From Lysobacter enzymogenes (GTDB lineage Bacteria > Pseudomonadota > Gammaproteobacteria > Xanthomonadales > Xanthomonadaceae), in NCBI RefSeq assembly GCF_900106525.1, contig NZ_FNOG01000010.1:167164-231163 (forward strand): DNA of 64,000 nucleotides. The letters run 5' to 3'. The position numbers and the translations under genes were made by a program. This document shows, piece after piece, positions 45,765-56,967 of this stretch. Below the pieces are notes generated by a model. The model was not told the origin of the DNA, did no database searches, and worked only from the letters and a program-made list of their open reading frames with translations. The stretch's first letter is position 1, and every line of letters begins with the position of its first letter.

Positions 45765-48014
45765 TCAGCGCTGCAAGGTCCAGCCGGCCGGATAGCCCGG
45801 CATCGGCTTGTCGGCGAACCCTTGGCCCTGCGCGGCCTGCATCCGCATGCCGGTGCCGTCGGTCCAGACCAGGTCGGCACGGCCGTCGCCGGTGTAGTCG
45901 GCGACGTCGAGCACCCGCCAGGCCGCATCCTGGCGATAGCCGATGCCGGTGGTGCGGCGGCTGCCGTCCATGAACCAGCGCGCGAGGTGTTCGCTGCCCG
46001 GCAGGCGCCAGAACACTTCGGCGCGGCCGTCGCCGTTGGCGTCGCCGGTGCCGGCCAGGACCCAGCCGCTGGGGTAGGCGCCGATCGCCGCGTCGGCGAA
46101 GCCGCCGACGGCGCGGCCGGACCACAGGCGCAGCGTGGCCTGGTTTTCGATCAGCAGGTCGGTGCGGCCGTCGCCGTTGAGGTCGCCGCTGCCGGCGATG
46201 CGTCCGCCGGGCGCCAGCGCGGTGGCATGGCCGCGCAGCGTGCGCGCGCCGTCCATGTACCACAGCGACACTTGGGTGTCGGCCGCGTCGCGCCAGGCCA
46301 GGTCGGCCTTGCCGTCGCCGTCGAAGTCGCCGTGGGCGACGACCCGGTAGCCGCGCGGATAGGCCTGCATCTCCGCGCCCAGATAGCCGCCGGCGCCGTC
46401 GCTGCGCCACATCTGCATCGCATTGCCGTCGCTCCACACCAGCTCGGCGCGGCCGTCGCCGTCGAAATCGTCGATGGCCAGCACGCGCCAGCCGGCGCCG
46501 ACGGTGAACGAGCGTCCAGCCAGGCGTTGGCCGTCGTGCAGGGTCCAGGTCGCCAGATAGCCCAGTTCGTGCAGCCAGGCCATGTCGCTGCCGCCGTCGC
46601 CGTCGAGATCGCGCGGCGGCACCGACAGGCGCCGCGGCGTGCAGTTCTGGCCGTAGTTGACGACGGTGCCGTTGCTGCTGGCATACGCCACGTCGGTGCA
46701 GCCGTCGCCGTTGAGATCGCCGGCGGCCACGCCGTGCGGGATCGAGATCTCATCGCTGCTGCCGACCGCGCGCGAGAACAGCCGCGGCGGCAGGAAGCCG
46801 TGGTCGCCCTGCAGGAACACGCCGATGCCGCCGAACGTCTCCGGGCCGCCGCCCGGGCCGTATTCGAGGCCGACCAGGTCGGTCTTGCCGTCGCGGTCCA
46901 GGTCGGCGGCGAGCAGCATTTCCATCATCCGGGTGTTGCGCCAGGCCAGCGCCGCGGGCGGGTCGAACCGGCCTTCGCCGTTCTGGCGGTAGATCGCCAG
47001 CGTGCCGACCTTGGCGTCGTATTCCAGCGTGCCGGCGAAGGCGACGTCGTTGCGGCCGTCCTGGTCGAAATCGCCGACCGCCAGGCCGAACGCGCGCTTG
47101 CCGTTGTCGGGCGCGGCGTACGCGCGCAGCGGCGCCAGCCCGCCGCCCGGCAGTTGCGCCTGGACCAGCAGGGTGGCGTTGTAGTCGGTCGCGTAGACCA
47201 GGTCGGGCAGGCCGTCGCCGGTGACATCGGCCACGCTGGGAATGCAGTCGCCGATGATCGTCCCGGCCAGGCTCGGCGGCGCGACGGGCAGGAAGCCGCC
47301 GTTGCCGTCGCCGAGAAAGGCCCTGACGCTGCCGCCGAAGCCTACAGCCAGTATGTCCAGGCGGCCGTCCTGGTTGTAGTCGAGCACCGCGATCGAACCC
47401 TCTGCGGTGGTGCTGTCCATCAGGAACGCGGGCGAGGGCGGGCGGAATCCACCGGCGCCGTCGTTGAGGAAGATCGCCGCACCGGCAGGGAAGACGATGG
47501 CGATGTCGAGCACGCCGTCGCCGTTCATGTCGGCCAGCTGCAGGCCGCGGGCGGCGCCGCCGGGGCCGTTCGGCGGCCGGTAGTCCAGCAGGATCGGCGC
47601 GGCGGGCAGCGTGCCGTCGGCGCGCTGCACGTACACCATGACCTTGTCGACGTTGGGTTGCAGGTACTCCGGCTCGTTGCGCGCCGACTTGCTGGTCACC
47701 ACCAAGTCGTCGCGACCGTCGCCGGTGACATCGCCGACGGCGACCGCGAGCGGGTACATGCGGTCGTCGGGGCGGGCGCTGGCGATCGGGTACAGCGCCG
47801 GTGGCAGGAACGAAAATTCCGCAGCGGCGGCCGCGGCCGACGCCTTCGGCGCGGCGGCCGGAGCGGCGCGGAAGCCAGCCGTCGCGGCCTGGGCGGCGCC
47901 GACCGCGGTGCCGTCAGCGCCCGCCGGCGCGGGCTCGGCCTGCCAATACATGTATGTAGCCGACGCGGCCAGTGCGCAGCCCAGGGCCGCAGCCCCGATC
48001 CAGATTCTGTTCAT
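45765..48014 (-). CDS. Secreted FG-GAP/VCBS repeat protein
   Basis: 749 residues. N-terminal signal/anchor (IWIGAAALGCALAASATYMY), Ala/Pro-rich linker to about 70, then about twelve repeats of some 45-50 residues, each with a calcium-loop motif such as DVTGDGRDDLVV, DMNGDGVLDIAI, DYNQDGRLDILA, DFDQDGRNDVAF, DLNGDGCTDVAY and DFDGDGKADLAW. This predicts a seven-bladed, integrin-like beta-propeller followed by a second one, stabilised by calcium, outside the cytoplasm. No enzymatic domain is visible. Ligand binding or adhesion is a family inference. Confidence 0.85.
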   Translation of the reverse strand: MNRIWIGAAALGCALAASATYMYWQAEPAPAGADGTAVGAAQAATAGFRAAPAAAPKASAAAAAAEFSFLPPALYPIASARPDDRMYPLAVAVGDVTGDGRDDLVVTSKSARNEPEYLQPNVDKVMVYVQRADGTLPAAPILLDYRPPNGPGGAARGLQLADMNGDGVLDIAIVFPAGAAIFLNDGAGGFRPPSPAFLMDSTTAEGSIAVLDYNQDGRLDILAVGFGGSVRAFLGDGNGGFLPVAPPSLAGTIIGDCIPSVADVTGDGLPDLVYATDYNATLLVQAQLPGGGLAPLRAYAAPDNGKRAFGLAVGDFDQDGRNDVAFAGTLEYDAKVGTLAIYRQNGEGRFDPPAALAWRNTRMMEMLLAADLDRDGKTDLVGLEYGPGGGPETFGGIGVFLQGDHGFLPPRLFSRAVGSSDEISIPHGVAAGDLNGDGCTDVAYASSNGTVVNYGQNCTPRRLSVPPRDLDGDGGSDMAWLHELGYLATWTLHDGQRLAGRSFTVGAGWRVLAIDDFDGDGRAELVWSDGNAMQMWRSDGAGGYLGAEMQAYPRGYRVVAHGDFDGDGKADLAWRDAADTQVSLWYMDGARTLRGHATALAPGGRIAGSGDLNGDGRTDLLIENQATLRLWSGRAVGGFADAAIGAYPSGWVLAGTGDANGDGRAEVFWRLPGSEHLARWFMDGSRRTTGIGYRQDAAWRVLDVADYTGDGRADLVWTDGTGMRMQAAQGQGFADKPMPGYPAGWTLQR

Positions 48015-48478
48015 GCATCCTCCTTGATTTGTGACGCCATCCTAATATCGGCGCGCAGCGCGGCCCAGAGCCGCGCATCGCCGCGCCAGCGGTCGCGCCC
48101 GCCGCGGCGCGCCGAGCGTACCGGGCCCGGCAGTTGACTTGCGCCCGCCGCGTCCCCAACTATTAGGGGCTGCGATGCGGCATCCGGCCGCGTCTTACCG
48201 AGATTCCAGGTGGCCCGCGCCAACGCGCCGGCCGAGCGTGCGACATGGACACTACCCGCGCCCACCGCTGACCTCCGCACCGGCCCCGCTCACGCAGGCG
48301 CCCACGCGGCGCTTTTTTCTTGTCCGAACGTTTGCCGCGGACTTTCCACTCCCTCTCTAGGAGCGGCGTCCCGAAGGGATTTCCTTCGGTCACCCGCCGC
48401 GACCCCGCCGCCGCCCGCCGCGCCGCAACCCGGCCGCCCGTAGCCGCACCGACCTCACGCTCTGCGAACCAAGAAGCC
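48015..48478 (+). promoter_or_regulatory. thrS leader with possible attenuator
   Basis: 464-base gap. A short frame at 48245-48271 would encode MDTTRAHR, with two adjacent Thr codons (ACT ACC). 26 bases after its stop lies GCGCC-CACGC-GGCGC followed by six T (48298-48318), a terminator-like element. This is the arrangement of amino-acid attenuators, here for threonine supply. No good Shine-Dalgarno precedes the mini-frame and the antiterminator fold was not worked out. Further on (48350-48395) is a TAGGAGCGGCG segment with CGAAGGGATTTCCTTCGG, a repeat-like hairpin. Confidence 0.4.
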
Positions 48479-50377
48479 ATGATCGCCATTACCCTTCCCG
48501 ACGGCAGCCGCCGCGAATTCGACCACCCTGTCTCCGTCATGGACGTCGCCGCCTCGATCGGCGCCGGCCTGGCCAAGGCCACCGTCGCCGGCGAAGTCGA
48601 CGGCAAGCTGGTCGACGCCAGCGACCGCATCGACCACGACGCGCGCCTGCGCATCATCACGCCCAAGGATCCCGAAGGCGTCGAAATCATCCGCCACTCC
48701 TGCGCCCACCTGGTCGGCCACGCGGTCAAGCAGCTGTACCCGACCGCCAAGATGGTGATCGGCCCGGTCATCGAGGAAGGCTTCTACTACGACATCTGGT
48801 ACGAGCGCCCGTTCACCCCGGACGACATGGCCGCGATCGAAGCGCGCATGATCGAGCTGATCGACAAAGACTACGACGTGGTCAAGAAGGTCACCCCGCG
48901 CGATGAAGTGATCGCGGTGTTCGCCTCGCGCGGCGAGGACTACAAGCTGCGCCTGGTCGAGGACATGCCCGACGAGAAGGCGATGGGCCTGTACTACCAC
49001 GAGGAATACGTGGACATGTGCCGCGGCCCGCACGTGCCCAACACGCGCTTCCTCAAGGCGTTCAAGCTGACCCGCATCTCCGGCGCGTACTGGCGCGGCG
49101 ATTCCAAGAACGAACAGCTGCAGCGCATCTACGGCACCGCCTGGGCCGACAAGAAGCAGCTCGCCGCCTACATCCAGCGCATGGAAGAGGCCGAGAAGCG
49201 CGACCACCGCAAGATCGGCAAGCAGCAGGACTTGTTCCACCTGCAGGAAGAAGCGCCGGGCCTGGTGTTCTGGCATCCGAAGGGCTGGTCGATCTGGCAG
49301 GTGGTCGAGCAATACATGCGCCGCGTGTATCGCGACAGCGGCTACGGCGAAGTGCGTTGCCCGCAGATCCTCGACGTGTCGCTGTGGCAGAAGTCCGGCC
49401 ACTGGGACAACTACAAGGAGAACATGTTCTTCACCGAGTCGGAGAAGCGCACCTACGCGGTCAAGCCGATGAACTGCCCGGGCCACGTGCAGGTGTTCAA
49501 CCAGGGCCTGCACAGCTACCGCGACCTGCCGATCCGCTACGGCGAGTTCGGCTCCTGCCATCGCAACGAGCCCTCCGGCGCGCTGCACGGCATCTTGCGC
49601 GTGCGCGGCTTCACCCAGGACGACGGCCACATCTTCTGCCTGGAAGACCAGATCGAAGCCGAAGTGACCGCGTTCCATCAGCAAGCGCTGGCGGTGTACG
49701 GCGATTTCGGTTTCGACGACATCCAGATCAAGATCGCGCTGCGCCCCGAATCGCGTCTGGGCGACGATGCCACCTGGGACAAGGCCGAAGCCGCGCTGCG
49801 CAGCGCGCTGTCGGCGTGCAACGTGGAGTGGCAGGAGTTGCCGGGCGAAGGCGCGTTCTACGGCCCGAAGATCGAATATCACTTGAAGGACGCGATCGGC
49901 CGCACCTGGCAGCTCGGCACGATGCAGGTCGACTTCATGATGCCGGGCCGTCTGGGCGCGGAGTACGTCGACGAAAACAGCCAGCGCCGCACGCCGGTGA
50001 TGCTGCATCGCGCGATCGTCGGTTCGATGGAGCGTTTCATCGGCATCCTGATCGAACACCACGCCGGTCAATTCCCGGCTTGGCTGGCGCCGGTCCAGGC
50101 GGCGGTGCTCAACATCACCGACGCCCAGGGCGATTATGTGGAAGAGGTCAGGAAACTCCTTGCAAATCAAGGGTTCCGGGTCGAGGCGGATTTGCGAAAC
50201 GAAAAAATCGGCCGTAAGATTCGCGAGCACACGCTGCAGCGCGTGCCGTACCTGCTCGTCGCCGGCGACCGCGAGAAGGAAACCGGCACGATCGCGGTGC
50301 GCACGCGGGGTGGGGAGGACCTGGGGACGATGACCGTCGCCGAGTTCGCTTCGCGTCTTACCAGCGAGCGGGCCTGA
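48479..50377 (+). CDS. thrS: Threonyl-tRNA synthetase
   Basis: 632 residues. N-terminal TGS domain ([20 protein letters not shown]), editing domain with [14 protein letters not shown] and [11 protein letters not shown], class II core with motif 2 [20 protein letters not shown] and motif 3 [14 protein letters not shown], and the C-terminal anticodon-binding domain ([19 protein letters not shown]). First gene of the translation operon that runs to merR. The ATG 48479 begins the TGS domain exactly. Confidence 0.97.
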   Translation: MIAITLPDGSRREFDHPVSVMDVAASIGAGLAKATVAGEVDGKLVDASDRIDHDARLRIITPKDPEGVEIIRHSCAHLVGHAVKQLYPTAKMVIGPVIEEGFYYDIWYERPFTPDDMAAIEARMIELIDKDYDVVKKVTPRDEVIAVFASRGEDYKLRLVEDMPDEKAMGLYYHEEYVDMCRGPHVPNTRFLKAFKLTRISGAYWRGDSKNEQLQRIYGTAWADKKQLAAYIQRMEEAEKRDHRKIGKQQDLFHLQEEAPGLVFWHPKGWSIWQVVEQYMRRVYRDSGYGEVRCPQILDVSLWQKSGHWDNYKENMFFTESEKRTYAVKPMNCPGHVQVFNQGLHSYRDLPIRYGEFGSCHRNEPSGALHGILRVRGFTQDDGHIFCLEDQIEAEVTAFHQQALAVYGDFGFDDIQIKIALRPESRLGDDATWDKAEAALRSALSACNVEWQELPGEGAFYGPKIEYHLKDAIGRTWQLGTMQVDFMMPGRLGAEYVDENSQRRTPVMLHRAIVGSMERFIGILIEHHAGQFPAWLAPVQAAVLNITDAQGDYVEEVRKLLANQGFRVEADLRNEKIGRKIREHTLQRVPYLLVAGDREKETGTIAVRTRGGEDLGTMTVAEFASRLTSERA

Positions 50378-50479
50378 CCCGGCCGGCCGCCACCCGCGCG
50401 CAGCGCCACAACCTCCGTCCCGGCTAGGCCGGGACGGCCCTAGACGCGTAAGTTCGCGTTTTCATTGGAGATTGCAACA

Positions 50480-51004
50480 ATCAGTACCCCTGAGAAGCCG
50501 AATCGAAAGAACCAGGAAATCCGCGTCCCGCGCGTGCGCGTGATCGGCAGCGACGGCGAGATGATCGGCGTGCTCACGCGCGACGAAGCCCTGCGCATGG
50601 CCGAAGAGGAAGCCCTGGATCTGGTCGAAATCCAGCCCAACGCCGATCCGCCGGTCTGCAAGATCATGGATTTCGGCAAGTTCCGCTTCGAGCAGCAGAA
50701 GAAGGCCAACGAGGCCAAGAAGAAGCAGAAGCAGGTCGAGATCAAGGAACTCAAGTTCCGTCCGGTCACCGACGAGGGCGACTACCAGATCAAGCTGCGC
50801 AACATGCGCCGTTTCCTGGAAGAGGGCGACAAGGTCAAGGTCAACATCCGCTTCCGCGGCCGCGAAATGAGCCATCAGGAGCTCGGTCGCGAAATGGCGG
50901 CGCGGATCGAGGCCGACCTGGGCGAGGACATCGTGGTCGAGTCGCGTCCGCGCCTGGAAGGGCGGCAGATGGTCATGATGATCGCGCCCAAGAAGAAGAC
51001 CTGA
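50480..51004 (+). CDS. infC: Translation initiation factor IF-3
   Basis: 174 residues if translation begins at the AUC at 50480. Domains: N-terminal ([20 protein letters not shown]), helical linker rich in Lys ([20 protein letters not shown]) and C-terminal domain ([20 protein letters not shown] ... [12 protein letters not shown]). No ATG or GTG fits; TTGGAG lies 9 bases before the AUC, which reads [18 protein letters not shown] at 50465 in the same frame overlaps that ribosome site and is less likely. Rare AUU/AUC starts are a known autoregulatory device of infC. Confidence 0.93.
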   Translation: MSTPEKPNRKNQEIRVPRVRVIGSDGEMIGVLTRDEALRMAEEEALDLVEIQPNADPPVCKIMDFGKFRFEQQKKANEAKKKQKQVEIKELKFRPVTDEGDYQIKLRNMRRFLEEGDKVKVNIRFRGREMSHQELGREMAARIEADLGEDIVVESRPRLEGRQMVMMIAPKKKT

Positions 51005-51096
51005 GCCGGGTCCTTCCCCGCCCGCGGGGAGGCCCCAGGCGCGGTCGGGGCAGGGAGCTTGGCTCCCAATCCCCTGATTTGCCTGAAGATATTTGC

Positions 51097-51144
51097 AAGC
51101 CCGGCGCCGAGCCCGCATACTATGCGGCCCGGTTCGCCGGGTTT
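51097..51144 (+). promoter_or_regulatory. Structured leader before rpmI (possible L20 operator)
   Basis: Nested inverted repeats in the 291-base infC-rpmI gap: outer arms AAGCCCGGCG (51097-51106) and CGCCGGGTTT (51135-51144), inner arms CCGCAT (51113-51118) and ATGCGG (51122-51127). In E. coli the rpmI-rplT messages are repressed by L20 binding a structured region before rpmI. The position fits; the sequence was not compared with known L20 leaders. The T-rich end (GTTTGTTGT) also allows partial termination. Confidence 0.4.
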
Positions 51145-51295
51145 GTTGTATGCAGATGCACGGACCTGTCGTAGATTCTTTAGTTATCAACGACTTACAA
51201 GCCGGCAAGGGCAGGACGGAAAGAGTGGCCGCACGCATGCCGTGCCCAGCCACCGCCCAGGCCAGTGACATAAAACCATCCGAAAGGACATCGCA

Positions 51296-51493
51296 ATGCC
51301 CAAGATCAAGACCAATCGGGCGGCGGCCAAGCGCTTCCGGAAGACCGCTTCCGGCAAGTACAAGTGCGGCCACGCCAACAAGAGCCACATCCTCACCAAG
51401 AAGGCGACCAAGCGGAAGCGCAACCTGCGGCAGACGAACCATGTTCGTGCCGAGGACGCGGGCCGTCTGGACCGCATGCTTCCGTATTTGTGA
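51296..51493 (+). CDS. rpmI: 50S ribosomal protein L35
   Basis: 65 residues, very basic: starts [20 protein letters not shown], then [20 protein letters not shown], the L35 signature. AAAGGACATC precedes the ATG. 12 bases before rplT. Confidence 0.97.
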   Translation: MPKIKTNRAAAKRFRKTASGKYKCGHANKSHILTKKATKRKRNLRQTNHVRAEDAGRLDRMLPYL

Positions 51494-51505
51494 GGAGACT
51501 GAAAA

Positions 51506-51865
51506 ATGGCACGAGTTAAGCGTGGTGTTACGGCGCGTCGCCGTCACAAGAAAATCCTGAAGCAGGCCAAGGGCTACTACAACGCCCGCCGCAAGGTCTT
51601 CCGCGTCGCCAAGCAGGCGGTGACGAAGGCTCTGCAGTACGCCTACATCGGTCGCAAGCAGAAGAAGCGCAATTTCCGTTCGCTGTGGATCACCCGCATC
51701 AATGCGGCGGCCCGCATCAACGGCATGAGCTACAGCCGATTTATCAACGGCCTGCTGAAGGCCGGCATCACCCTCGACCGTAAGGTGCTGGCGGACATCG
51801 CCGTGCACGACGCGAAGGGTTTTGCGGCTCTGGCGGAAAAGGCGAAGAGCGCGCTCGCGGCTTGA
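51506..51865 (+). CDS. rplT: 50S ribosomal protein L20
   Basis: 119 residues. N-terminal arm [20 protein letters not shown], then [20 protein letters not shown] and [20 protein letters not shown], all standard for L20. Structural protein of the large subunit and known translational repressor of its own operon in E. coli. Confidence 0.97.
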   Translation: MARVKRGVTARRRHKKILKQAKGYYNARRKVFRVAKQAVTKALQYAYIGRKQKKRNFRSLWITRINAAARINGMSYSRFINGLLKAGITLDRKVLADIAVHDAKGFAALAEKAKSALAA

Positions 51866-51880
51866 TGCGGGTCCCTCCGC

Positions 51881-51910
51881 AAGAGCCCGCACATCCATGT
51901 GCGGACTTTT
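51881..51910. repeat. Second copy of the pet-type hairpin repeat
   Basis: Matches 14934-14962, reading AAGAGCCCGCACAT-CC-ATGTGCGGACTTTT. Flanks also match partly (GTCC-TC-GCAA before it; AAAG after). It starts 16 bases after the rplT stop and has a T4 end, so it could act as an attenuator between rplT and downstream genes. Confidence 0.85.
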
Positions 51911-52010
51911 GAAAGAGGACCACAACGGCATGGGGAAGGGCGCGAGTCCTTCCCCATTGTCGTTTCTGGGCCCGCAGAAGCGGGCCGTCGAACCCCGTGA
52001 GGAGGATGCG

Positions 52011-53481
<1,471 letters not shown>

Positions 53482-53592
53482 GGCGGGAGCGAGCGGCGGC
53501 GAATCGCAAGTGCCGTTCCAGCGCCTCCGCCCGATCCTGCATCGCGTGTTCCGATTCTCGCTTCCCCCTTTCCGATTCCCGGCCCCATCCCC

Positions 53593-55989
53593 ATGAAATT
53601 CAGCGAAAACTGGCTCCGCCAGCACGTCCCGACCGCCGCCTCGCGCGATGAGCTCGCCGCGACCCTGACCGCGATCGGGCTGGAAGTGGAAGAGGTGACC
53701 GCGCTGGGCGCCGCGCTCGACGGCGTCGTCGTCGCCCGCATCGTCAGCGCCGAAAAGCATCCCGAGGCCGACCGCCTGCAGGTGTGCTCGGTCGATACCG
53801 GCAGCGGCACCGTGCAGATCGTGTGCGGCGCGCCGAACGCGCGCGCGGGCCTGCTCGCGCCGCTGGCCACGGTCGGCGCGACCCTGCCCGGCGGCCTGTC
53901 GATCAAGGCCGCCAAGCTGCGCGGCGTGGAATCGTTCGGCATGCTGTGCTCGGCCAAGGAACTGGGCATCGACGCCGACGCCTCCGGCCTGCTGGAACTG
54001 CCGGCCGACGCGCCGGTCGGCCAGCCGCTGGCGCAGTACCTGGGCCTGCCCGACGCCAGCATCGAAATCAAACTGACCCCGAACCGCGCCGACTGCTTCA
54101 GCGTGCGCGGCATCGCCTACGACGTCGCCGCCGCCACCGGCAGCGCGGTCGCGCCGCTGGCGATCGAACCAGTGCCGGCCGCGATCGACGCAGCGTTGAC
54201 GGTCGAGCTCGACGCCGGCGCCGACGTGCCGCGTTACTGCGGCCGGGTCGTCGAAGGCGTCGACGCGACCGCGCCGACGCCGGTGTGGATGGCCGAGCGC
54301 CTGCGCCGCAGTGGCGTGCGCCCGGTGTCGTTCCTGGTCGACGTGACCCAGTACGTGATGCTGGAAATCGGCCAGCCGATGCACGCCTTCGACCGCGACA
54401 CCCTGGTCGGCCCGGTCGGCGCGCGGCGCGCGCGCCAGGGCGAGGCGACGCAACTGCTCAACGCGCAGGAAGTGACGCTCGACGAGCAGTTCATCGTCAT
54501 CACCGACGGCGCCGGCGCAGCCCAGCGCATCGTCGCGCTCGGCGGGGTGATGGGCGGCTACGACAGCCGCGTCACCGACGCCACCCGCAACGTGTTCCTG
54601 GAGGCCGCGCACTTCGCTCCGGCCGCGATCATCGGCCGCGGCCGCAAGCTCGGCCTGCATACCGACGCCGGCCACCGCTTCGAACGCGGCGTCGATCCGG
54701 AACTGCCGCGCACCGCGATCGAATACGCGACCCGGCTGATCCTCGACATCGCCGGCGGCGCGCCCGGCCCGCTCACCGAATCGGCGTTGCCCGAACACCT
54801 GCCGCAGCCGCGGCCGGTGACGCTGCGGCGCGCGCGGCTGGCGCGGGTGCTCGGCCTGAGCGTGGCCGACGCCGAGGTCGAACGCATCCTGCAGGCCCTG
54901 GGCCTGGCGGTGGAGCGCGGCGACGACGGCTGGCGGGTGACCCCGCCGAGCCGCCGCTTCGACCTCGCCATCGAAGAAGACCTGATCGAAGAGATCGCGC
55001 GCATCCACGGCTACGACCGCATCCCGACCACGCTGCCCGGCGGCGCCGCGCGCCTGATCGCGCCGACCGAGACCCGCGTCGATGCGCTGACCGTGCGCCG
55101 GCAGATGGCCGCGCGCGACTACCTGGAAGCGGTCAACTACGCCTTCGTCGACGCCGCCTGGCTGGAGCTGTGGCAGGCGGGCGAGGGCGCGGTGGCGCTG
55201 GCCAACCCGCTCAGCGCCGAGCTCGGGGTGATGCGCACGATGCTGCTGCCGGGGCTGGTCGCCGCGCTGGCGCGCAACGCCGCGCGCCAGCAGGAGCGGG
55301 TGCGCCTGTTCGAACTCGGCAACGTGTTCCATGCCGTGCCCGCCGAGGCGCCGCGCGAGACCCAGCGCATCGCCGCCGCGGTCTGCGGCAGCGCCGGCGC
55401 CGAGCAGTGGGGGCGGGCGGCGCAGCCGGTCGGCTTCCACGACCTGCGCGGCGACCTCGACAGCCTCGCCGCTGCGGCCGGCGCGCGCCTGGAGTACCGC
55501 CCGAGCGCGCCGTCGTGGGCGCATCCGGGCCGCAGCGCCGATGTCTGGCGCGTGGACGGCGGGCGCGCGCTGCGCCTGGGCTGGATCGGCCAGTTGCATC
55601 CGCGCCTGCTGCGCGCGCTCGACCTCGATAACGACGTCATCGCCTTCGAACTGGATCTGGTCGCGCTGACCGAGCGCGCCATCGCCAAGGCCGGGGCACA
55701 GTCCAAGTACCCGTCGGTGCGCCGGGATCGCGCGTTCATCGTCGCCGATACGGTGCCGTGGGCGGCCATTCAGGCCACCGTTCAGGCCGCCGCCGGCCCG
55801 AGCCTGCGCGAGTTGGTGCTGTTCGACCGCTACCAGGGCAAGGGCGTGGAAACCGGATTCAAGAGTCTCGCTATGGGCTTGATTCTGCAGGATGAATCGC
55901 GCACCCTGACCGACCGGGACGTGGATGCCGTGGTGGCCGAAGTGACCGCCGCGGTGGAACGCGAACACGGCGCCAGGCTGCGTAGCTGA
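53593..55989 (+). CDS. pheT: Phenylalanyl-tRNA synthetase beta subunit
   Basis: 798 residues. tRNA-binding OB domain (about 40-150; VVVARIVSAEKHPEADRLQV), B3/B4 editing domain (about 210-380; MLEIGQPMHAFDRDTLVGPV), B5 (about 400-470), catalytic-like core, and C-terminal anticodon-binding FDX-ACB domain (KYPSVRRDRAFIVADTVPWA). Separated from pheS by 111 bases, so partial uncoupling is possible. Confidence 0.97.
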   Translation: MKFSENWLRQHVPTAASRDELAATLTAIGLEVEEVTALGAALDGVVVARIVSAEKHPEADRLQVCSVDTGSGTVQIVCGAPNARAGLLAPLATVGATLPGGLSIKAAKLRGVESFGMLCSAKELGIDADASGLLELPADAPVGQPLAQYLGLPDASIEIKLTPNRADCFSVRGIAYDVAAATGSAVAPLAIEPVPAAIDAALTVELDAGADVPRYCGRVVEGVDATAPTPVWMAERLRRSGVRPVSFLVDVTQYVMLEIGQPMHAFDRDTLVGPVGARRARQGEATQLLNAQEVTLDEQFIVITDGAGAAQRIVALGGVMGGYDSRVTDATRNVFLEAAHFAPAAIIGRGRKLGLHTDAGHRFERGVDPELPRTAIEYATRLILDIAGGAPGPLTESALPEHLPQPRPVTLRRARLARVLGLSVADAEVERILQALGLAVERGDDGWRVTPPSRRFDLAIEEDLIEEIARIHGYDRIPTTLPGGAARLIAPTETRVDALTVRRQMAARDYLEAVNYAFVDAAWLELWQAGEGAVALANPLSAELGVMRTMLLPGLVAALARNAARQQERVRLFELGNVFHAVPAEAPRETQRIAAAVCGSAGAEQWGRAAQPVGFHDLRGDLDSLAAAAGARLEYRPSAPSWAHPGRSADVWRVDGGRALRLGWIGQLHPRLLRALDLDNDVIAFELDLVALTERAIAKAGAQSKYPSVRRDRAFIVADTVPWAAIQATVQAAAGPSLRELVLFDRYQGKGVETGFKSLAMGLILQDESRTLTDRDVDAVVAEVTAAVEREHGARLRS

Positions 55990-56034
55990 CGCCTCGCGCC
56001 GCCGTCACGGTCCGGACGTTATTCAGAGGTCACC

Positions 56035-56349
56035 ATGGCACTTACCAAAGCGGAAATGGCGGAGCGGCTGTTCGACGAAGTCGGGTTGAACAAGCGCGAG
56101 GCCAAGGAATTCGTCGACGCGTTCTTCGATGCGTTGCGCGAAGCGTTGGAGCAGGGGCGCCAGGTCAAGCTGTCGGGTTTCGGCAACTTCGATCTGCGTC
56201 GCAAGAACCAGCGCCCCGGCCGCAACCCGAAGACCGGCGAGGAGATTCCGATTTCCGCGCGCACGGTGGTGACCTTCCGCCCGGGCCAGAAGCTCAAGGA
56301 GCGGGTCGAGGCGTACAGCGGAGGCGAACATGCTGGATCCGGGCAGTAA
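56035..56349 (+). CDS. ihfA: Integration host factor alpha subunit
   Basis: 104 residues. DNA-bending protein, partner of IhfB. Begins [20 protein letters not shown], beta-arm [20 protein letters not shown] with the intercalating Pro, then [20 protein letters not shown]. Position after pheT is standard; IHF is also the host factor used by tyrosine integrases such as the one downstream. Confidence 0.96.
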   Translation: MALTKAEMAERLFDEVGLNKREAKEFVDAFFDALREALEQGRQVKLSGFGNFDLRRKNQRPGRNPKTGEEIPISARTVVTFRPGQKLKERVEAYSGGEHAGSGQ

Positions 56350-56686
56350 CCGCGAACTTCCGCCGATTCCGGCCAAGCGCTACTTCACCATCGGTGAGGT
56401 CAGCGAGCTGTGCGAGGTCAAGCCGCACGTGCTGCGGTATTGGGAGACCGAGTTTCCCACCCTCAACCCGGTCAAGCGCCGCGGCAACCGCCGCTACTAC
56501 CAGCGCCACGAAGTGCTGATGGTGCGGCAGATCCGCGGCCTGCTGTACGAACAGGGCTACACCATCGGCGGCGCGCGCCTGCGGTTGGAGGGCGAGGCGG
56601 CCAAGGACGAATCGGCGCTGTCCTCGCAGATCGTCAAGCAGGTGCGGATGGAGTTGGAGGAAGTGCTGCAGTTGTTGCGGCGCTGA
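56330..56686 (+). CDS. MerR-family transcriptional regulator
   Basis: 118 residues, overlapping the ihfA end by 20 bases. Winged helix-turn-helix: [60 protein letters not shown]. The short C-terminus with no metal-binding cysteines indicates no metal-sensing role. A MerR gene after ihfA is common in gammaproteobacteria; its target is unknown. Confidence 0.92.
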   Translation: MLDPGSNRELPPIPAKRYFTIGEVSELCEVKPHVLRYWETEFPTLNPVKRRGNRRYYQRHEVLMVRQIRGLLYEQGYTIGGARLRLEGEAAKDESALSSQIVKQVRMELEEVLQLLRR

Positions 56687-56819
56687 ACCCGGCGGCGGCC
56701 GATCCGCGCTCGTTCGCGATCGCGGCGGTGCGCAGTTCCCCGATCCCTATTCCCCATTCCCTGCTTCTAGCGGCTATACTTGCCGCCCGCTCCTTGCGAG
56801 CGGACATCGCAATACACGT

Positions 56820-56896
56820 CGGGGCGTAGCGCAGCCTGGTAGCGCATCTGCCTGGGGGGCAGAGGGTCGTCGGTTCAAATCCGGCCGTCCCGACCA
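56820..56896 (+). tRNA. tRNA-Pro (anticodon GGG)
   Basis: 77 bases with encoded CCA. Acceptor CGGGGCG pairs with CGTCCCG (one G-T); D arm GCGCAGCCTGGTAGCGC; anticodon loop TGGGGGG with GGG; T loop GTTCAAATC; discriminator A. A -10-like TATACT is at 56775-56780. Its 3' end is the probable attachment site of the adjoining prophage. Confidence 0.96.
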
Positions 56897-56921
56897 ATTC
56901 TGATTGCGATTCAGCGGGTTA

Positions 56922-56945
56922 GGTGGTGAGGAAAATCTCACCACC
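56922..56945. terminator. Hairpin between tRNA-Pro and integrase
   Basis: GGTGGTGAG, loop GAAAAT, CTCACCACC. Perfect 9-base-pair stem between two converging genes; no clear T-run. Could end the tRNA or int message, or belong to the attachment region. Confidence 0.5.
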
Positions 56946-56967
56946 CTATGTACACCCAACCACCACC

